This document shows, piece by piece, positions 60,131 to 64,000 of a stretch of DNA of 64,000 bases. The DNA comes from Spirosoma radiotolerans (GTDB lineage: Bacteria > Bacteroidota > Bacteroidia > Cytophagales > Spirosomataceae): assembly GCF_000974425.1 (NCBI RefSeq), contig NZ_CP010429.1:6868001-6932000 (forward strand), written 5' to 3'. Below the pieces are notes generated by a model. That model was given only the letters and a program-made list of their open reading frames with translations. It searched no databases and was not told the origin of the DNA. The first letter of the stretch is position 1. Every line of letters begins with the position of its first letter. Position numbers and translations under genes: made by a program.

Positions 60131-60379
60131 ATGAACCACATTGCTATCAAAATCCGCAAACTCCGGGAAATCCACGGCTATCCCCAGGAATACGTCGCCT
60201 TTCAGTTAGGCGTTAGCCAGGCCGCTTATAGTAAAAAGGAAACCGGTCGGACAGAGCTATCTCTGACCGTTCTGCAACAGGTAACCTCTTTGTACGGCAT
60301 TAGCCTCATTGACCTGCTTAGCCTGCCACTTAACGACTTGATTATTGCGGTTTTGCAACAGGATAAAAAGGTGCAGTAG
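60131..60379 (+). CDS. XRE-family transcriptional regulator
   Basis: 82 residues from MNHIAIKIRKLREIHGYPQE; an upstream ATG at 60044 overlaps the repeat pair and adds an unlikely tail. A single helix-turn-helix runs from about 6 to 62 (EYVAFQLGVSQAAYSKKETG, LSLTVLQQVTSLYGISLIDL). No other domain, so it binds DNA as a dimer and its signal is unknown. It sits between the peptide cluster and the ABC genes and may regulate either. Confidence 0.88.
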   Translation: MNHIAIKIRKLREIHGYPQEYVAFQLGVSQAAYSKKETGRTELSLTVLQQVTSLYGISLIDLLSLPLNDLIIAVLQQDKKVQ

Positions 60380-60493
60380 TCGCATTTGGTAAAGCCGGTC
60401 CATCGGCCTATACGATGAATTGCCGCGCGCATGCACGATGAATGCTACGCAGATATAGCTGATCTGCGGACGTTGCCATCGTCGACATGACTC

Positions 60494-60528
60494 CTCTATT
60501 GGTCGATGAAAAAGACGCACTGGTCGAA
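60494..60528 (+). promoter_or_regulatory. LytTR-like direct repeat pair upstream of the ABC ATPase
   Basis: CTCTATTGGTCGAT (60494-60507) and ACGCACTGGTCGAA (60515-60528) repeat the pattern at 60023-60057 with the same 21-base period and the same order of GTCGAT then GTCGAA, 98 bases upstream of the start. Confidence 0.6.
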
Positions 60529-60626
60529 ATAATTTTCGCGGTCAGTTCCCGAAAGCTTGCTTTGACTGAGCAAGCGATAAACCAGACATGGTTGGCGCCC
60601 TCTTTCACTTTTATTCTCCTACAAGC

Positions 60627-61571
60627 ATGAAATTACTAATCGATAAATTGACCAAGACATACCAAAACGGCCAGTCTGCTGGTTCGATTCGTGCCCTGAA
60701 CGGCGTATCGTTAACGATCGAACCAGGGTTGTTTGGGCTGCTTGGCCCGAACGGAGCCGGTAAATCAAGTTTAATGCGCACGATTGCTACCTTACAATTG
60801 CCCGACGAAGGACGAGTGGTTTTGCAGGATGTTGATGGTCAGGATATTGACGCTGTTCGCCAACCCGATGAATTACGCCGGGTACTGGGTTATTTGCCCC
60901 AGGATTTCGGGGTTTATCCGCGCATCGATGCCATAACCCTGCTGAATCACTTGGCGGTGTTGAAAGGTATTCATAACCGCGCCGAACGTAAAGAGACGGT
61001 CGAAACGCTGCTCCATCGCGTTAACCTGTGGGACGTTCGGAAGAACAACCTGAGTGGTTATTCGGGTGGTATGCGCCAGCGGTTCGGGATTGCTCAGGCG
61101 CTGTTGGGGAATCCTAAATTGATCATTGTCGATGAACCTACGGCGGGACTGGACCCCACCGAACGGAACCGGTTCCTAAATCTGCTGGCTGGGCTGGGTC
61201 AGGAAGCCATCGTCATTTTATCGACCCATATCGTCGAAGATGTGCAGGAACTGTGCCGCCGGATGGCGATTGTCAATAAAGGCCAGGTTCTGCTGACGGG
61301 TCATCCGCTCGAGGCCATGGCCCGGCTCAAGGGCCAGATCTGGAAGAAGTCTGTGCGTCCTCAGGATGTAGAGTTGATGCAGCAGATGCATACAGTCATC
61401 AACGAGCGCATGATTGCCGGCGAACCAGTCATCTACGTCTACGCTCCATCTATGCCTGGATACGGCTTTGTTCCCGTTGAGGCCGGGTTGGAAGAAGTTT
61501 ATTTTACAGAAATAACCGGTGCCAGAAATCACAATCGTTCCCGGCCAATTGAGACCGCGTCGGTTGCCTAA
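60627..61571 (+). CDS. ABC transporter ATP-binding protein
   Basis: 314 residues from MKLLIDKLTKTYQNGQSAGS (the earlier ATG at 60588 adds an unsupported tail). Motifs are Walker A GPNGAGKSS, LSGYSGGMRQRFGIAQALLG, Walker B LIIVDEPTAGLDP and the switch histidine STHIVEDVQEL. A C-terminal domain of about 90 residues (KSVRPQDVELMQQMHTVINE) follows, as in ATPases that work with ABC-2 type permeases. The permease gene starts 70 bases later. Confidence 0.9.
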   Translation: MKLLIDKLTKTYQNGQSAGSIRALNGVSLTIEPGLFGLLGPNGAGKSSLMRTIATLQLPDEGRVVLQDVDGQDIDAVRQPDELRRVLGYLPQDFGVYPRIDAITLLNHLAVLKGIHNRAERKETVETLLHRVNLWDVRKNNLSGYSGGMRQRFGIAQALLGNPKLIIVDEPTAGLDPTERNRFLNLLAGLGQEAIVILSTHIVEDVQELCRRMAIVNKGQVLLTGHPLEAMARLKGQIWKKSVRPQDVELMQQMHTVINERMIAGEPVIYVYAPSMPGYGFVPVEAGLEEVYFTEITGARNHNRSRPIETASVA

Positions 61572-61641
61572 CGTGGATGCCTATACGCAGACCGTTTGAT
61601 CCAAAGCTCTTTTTCGTCCATCCGTTTTCTCCGTCTGTTCT

Positions 61642-64000
61642 ATGAACTGGTTATCCATTCTCCGCTTCGAGTTCACCTACCGCCGAAACCGCCCGGCAAC
61701 GTACTTGTTTTTTGCGCTACTGCTGGGCGTTAGCTTCGCCACCGTTGCTACCGACCTGATTCAGGGATTATCGGGCGGAGCTATTAAAGATAATGCAACT
61801 ATGGTGGTGGCGCGCATCAGCCTGGTTCTGTTCATGCTGATGGGCGTCCTCATTAGTTCGGCCATCATGGGTGTGTCGGTGGTGCGCGATTTTGAATGCC
61901 GCATCGATGCGTTGTTTTTTACAAAGCCCATACGCCGATGGGAGTTTTTGACGGGCCGTTACCTGGGGGCTATGCTCGTTCTGCTCGTTACGCTGGCTGC
62001 TATCCCGCTAGGGTTGATGCTGGGCGAGGTTGCTCCCTGGCGCAACGCCGACCGGTTATTACCTTTCAAGGCAGCCACCTACTGGCAGCCGTACTGGATG
62101 ATTATCGTACCAAACGCACTGATCGTTGGCAGTATTTTCTTTACCGTCGGTGCGCTCAGCCGAAAAATGCTGGTTGTTTTTACGCAGGGCATGGTTTTTC
62201 TGATGCTTTACTTACTGTCTGGCACTCTGCTTTCCCAGATGGACCGGCGCGAAACGGCGGCTCTGCTCGACCCATTCGGTTTGCGGGCCGTCGGATATAG
62301 CACCCAGTACTGGTCCATCAGCCAGCAGAACAACCAGCTTCTGCCGCTATCGGATATGCTGCTTTGGAATCGGCTGTTGTGGGTGGGTATCGCCGGATTA
62401 GCATTGCTTGCCACATATCGGTTCTTCTCTTACCAACCGACGAACGGTCTGCTTAAACGGAAAAAGGAAACACAAAAGAGAGCTGATTTGAATGCCAGTG
62501 CGTTACGTCGACCGTTGGCGCAGGTTAGGCGTAGCTTCGGGCAGGGTGCCTGGTTTAGCAATCTTGGGCATTTGACCCTGTTCTATGCCAAAGTGGTGAT
62601 GAAAGACCTTCCTTTTCTGGCGCTATGCATTGGCGGATTGGGCATGTTCCTTTTTTCGGCCCTCGATAATGCCGGTGGCTGGTACGGGTCCCGAACGCTA
62701 CCCACCACCTATGTCATGCTGAGTAAAATGGGGTTATTCACGGGCCTGTTTCTGTTTATCCTGATGATTTTATACGTTGGCGACCTGATCTGGAAAGAGC
62801 GTGACGTACGGATCAACCTCATTAGTGATGCCTTGCCCGTGCCTAATTGGGTACCGCTGCTGAGTAAATACCTGGGACTGGGATTGGCGTTTTTCCTGAT
62901 GATTACGCTGGCTGTCGGGTTGGGTATGCTCATGCAGGTCATTCGGGGAGGTGGTGCACTCATCGACTTGTCAGTTTATGCCAAGAGCCTTTATGGCGGT
63001 TCATTGCTGAGCCTGCTGACGTTTATGCTGCTGGGCTTTTTTATCCACACGCTGGTCAATAATAAGTTTGCCGGACATGCGCTGCTGGTGCTGTTTTTTG
63101 TAGCGTTGGGCGTTTTGTCATACCTCGGTATCGAACACCGGTTGCTTCTATTCGATTCCGCTTCTTTGGGAACGTATTCAGACATGAACGGCTATGGGCA
63201 TCAGGTCGCTCCTTTCGCCTGGACAACGCTTTACTGGTCAGCGTTTGGGGCACTTCTCTTTGCCGGCGCGGTTGTGCTATCGGTGCGGGGATCGGAGGAG
63301 CTACTAAAATTGCGGCTGCTTATGGGCCGCCATCAGTTAACGCGTCCTGTGCTGACCGTTGGCCTAATGATGCTGGTTGTCTTTATCTCCAGTGGCTCCT
63401 ATGTTTACTACAACACCAACGTACTGAATGAGTATAAAAATAGCAAAGCGGCTGAAGCTGAACTGAGTCGGTATGAGAAGACCCTGAAGAAGTTTGCCGA
63501 CTTGCCCCAGCCACGTCTGACCCGTGTAACGATTAACGTCGATCTGTTTCCTGAAACCCGCGATTTTGCTGCAACGGGCTGGTATATTCTCAAAAACAAG
63601 ACAGCGCGGCCCATTCCTGAAATTCATCTGCAAACCTATGATGCGGATGAAATGCAGGTGAAACAGCTACGGCTTTCGGTACCGAATCGGGTCGATGATC
63701 GATACGTAGCTGATTTCGCGTACCACATCTATCACCTCGACCGATCGCTGCAACCGGGAGACAGTGTACGGCTCGATTTCGATGTGCTCTACCGGACCAG
63801 AGGCTTCAAGAATGGCCGGGCCAATATCGACATTGTTCAGAATGGTACATTTTTTACCAACGATTACTTCCCGAGTATTGGCTACAATGAACGCTACGAG
63901 CTAAAAGACGACGATAAGCGAAAAGACAATGGCCTAAAGCCAACGGAACGGATGCGTGCGCAAAACGACCCGACAGGCCGACGGCAGAGCGTATTTGGGG
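61642..64000 (+). CDS. ABC-2 permease with M1-peptidase-type C-terminus, cut by window end
   Basis: The frame is open from ATG 61642 to the window end (786 codons). At least two blocks of helices (YLFFALLLGVSFATVATDLI; MLVLLVTLAAIPLGLMLGEV; YLGLGLAFFLMITLAVGLGM) are joined by a soluble loop. After about residue 570 a soluble extracytoplasmic domain starts (VYYNTNVLNEYKNSKAAEAE) with FETRGFKN-like and NGTFFTNDYFPSIGYNERYE segments typical of permeases fused to an M1 aminopeptidase. The zinc motif HExxH lies beyond the window, so peptidase activity cannot be judged. Partner of the upstream ATPase. Confidence 0.82.
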   Translation, partial: MNWLSILRFEFTYRRNRPATYLFFALLLGVSFATVATDLIQGLSGGAIKDNATMVVARISLVLFMLMGVLISSAIMGVSVVRDFECRIDALFFTKPIRRWEFLTGRYLGAMLVLLVTLAAIPLGLMLGEVAPWRNADRLLPFKAATYWQPYWMIIVPNALIVGSIFFTVGALSRKMLVVFTQGMVFLMLYLLSGTLLSQMDRRETAALLDPFGLRAVGYSTQYWSISQQNNQLLPLSDMLLWNRLLWVGIAGLALLATYRFFSYQPTNGLLKRKKETQKRADLNASALRRPLAQVRRSFGQGAWFSNLGHLTLFYAKVVMKDLPFLALCIGGLGMFLFSALDNAGGWYGSRTLPTTYVMLSKMGLFTGLFLFILMILYVGDLIWKERDVRINLISDALPVPNWVPLLSKYLGLGLAFFLMITLAVGLGMLMQVIRGGGALIDLSVYAKSLYGGSLLSLLTFMLLGFFIHTLVNNKFAGHALLVLFFVALGVLSYLGIEHRLLLFDSASLGTYSDMNGYGHQVAPFAWTTLYWSAFGALLFAGAVVLSVRGSEELLKLRLLMGRHQLTRPVLTVGLMMLVVFISSGSYVYYNTNVLNEYKNSKAAEAELSRYEKTLKKFADLPQPRLTRVTINVDLFPETRDFAATGWYILKNKTARPIPEIHLQTYDADEMQVKQLRLSVPNRVDDRYVADFAYHIYHLDRSLQPGDSVRLDFDVLYRTRGFKNGRANIDIVQNGTFFTNDYFPSIGYNERYELKDDDKRKDNGLKPTERMRAQNDPTGRRQSVFG

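Noticed and set aside
1..64000. CRISPR arrays, rRNA genes, insertion sequences, phage genes
   Set aside because: I looked for regularly spaced repeats, rRNA-like blocks and transposase or integrase signatures and saw none.

Overview
The window looks like a chromosome segment from a Bacteroidota member of the Cytophagales, most like Spirosoma and its relatives. This rests on content and I could not check it by alignment. The signs are: two secreted proteins with type IX secretion (T9SS) sorting domains; an ExbB-ExbD-ExbD-TonB operon; a LytS/LytTR pair; a short NuoG without the molybdopterin domain; a peptidase-type ABC permease; and promoters of the Bacteroidota form (TTG, 20 bases, TAnnTTTG).

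Region 1 (1-29 kb) is mostly housekeeping and metabolism. It holds a cut-off APH-type phosphotransferase, a glutamine synthetase family enzyme, nadB and nadA with a decayed antitoxin locus between them, an orphan PaaE-like reductase, uridine kinase, and atpD and atpC separated by an unknown secreted protein. A plus-strand run follows (malQ, a membrane TPR protein, a LolD-type ATPase). Then come a Tat-exported Gfo/Idh oxidoreductase, a GyrI-like protein, a Tat-exported molybdenum hydroxylase with two paralogous large subunits, the LytS/LytTR pair, and a beta-oxidation pair (acyl-CoA dehydrogenase and thiolase) with matching palindromic operators.

Region 2 (29-51 kb, all minus strand) has nuoABCDEFGHIJ, which ends in a terminator after nuoJ with no nuoKLMN. 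A small unlisted ORF is coupled between nuoD and nuoE. After it lie two paralogous T9SS esterases, obgE, adk, and the ExbB/ExbD/ExbD/TonB/small membrane protein/PstS-like/TPR operon.

Region 3 (51.4-64 kb) is the most interesting. A TolC-like protein, a C39-peptidase ABC exporter and an HlyD-like adaptor form a double-glycine peptide export operon. Beside it I found at least eight very small genes, most too short for ordinary ORF calling. Each encodes a leader ending in Gly-Gly and a distinct 19-42 residue core: two GxxxG peptides, two near-identical hydrophobic peptides, three amphipathic peptides and one proline-rich peptide. A small lipoprotein and an acidic peptide sit among them. No maturation enzyme is visible, so this looks like an unmodified, multi-peptide bacteriocin-like system. 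Four transcription units there, including the exporter, share an extended GTTATTGA promoter element. To the right are an XRE regulator and an ABC transporter with an M1-peptidase-type permease (cut by the window end); each is preceded by a pair of direct repeats with a 21-base period, the layout of LytTR-type binding sites.

Across the window many genes end in long, near-perfect hairpins that overlap or abut the stop codon.
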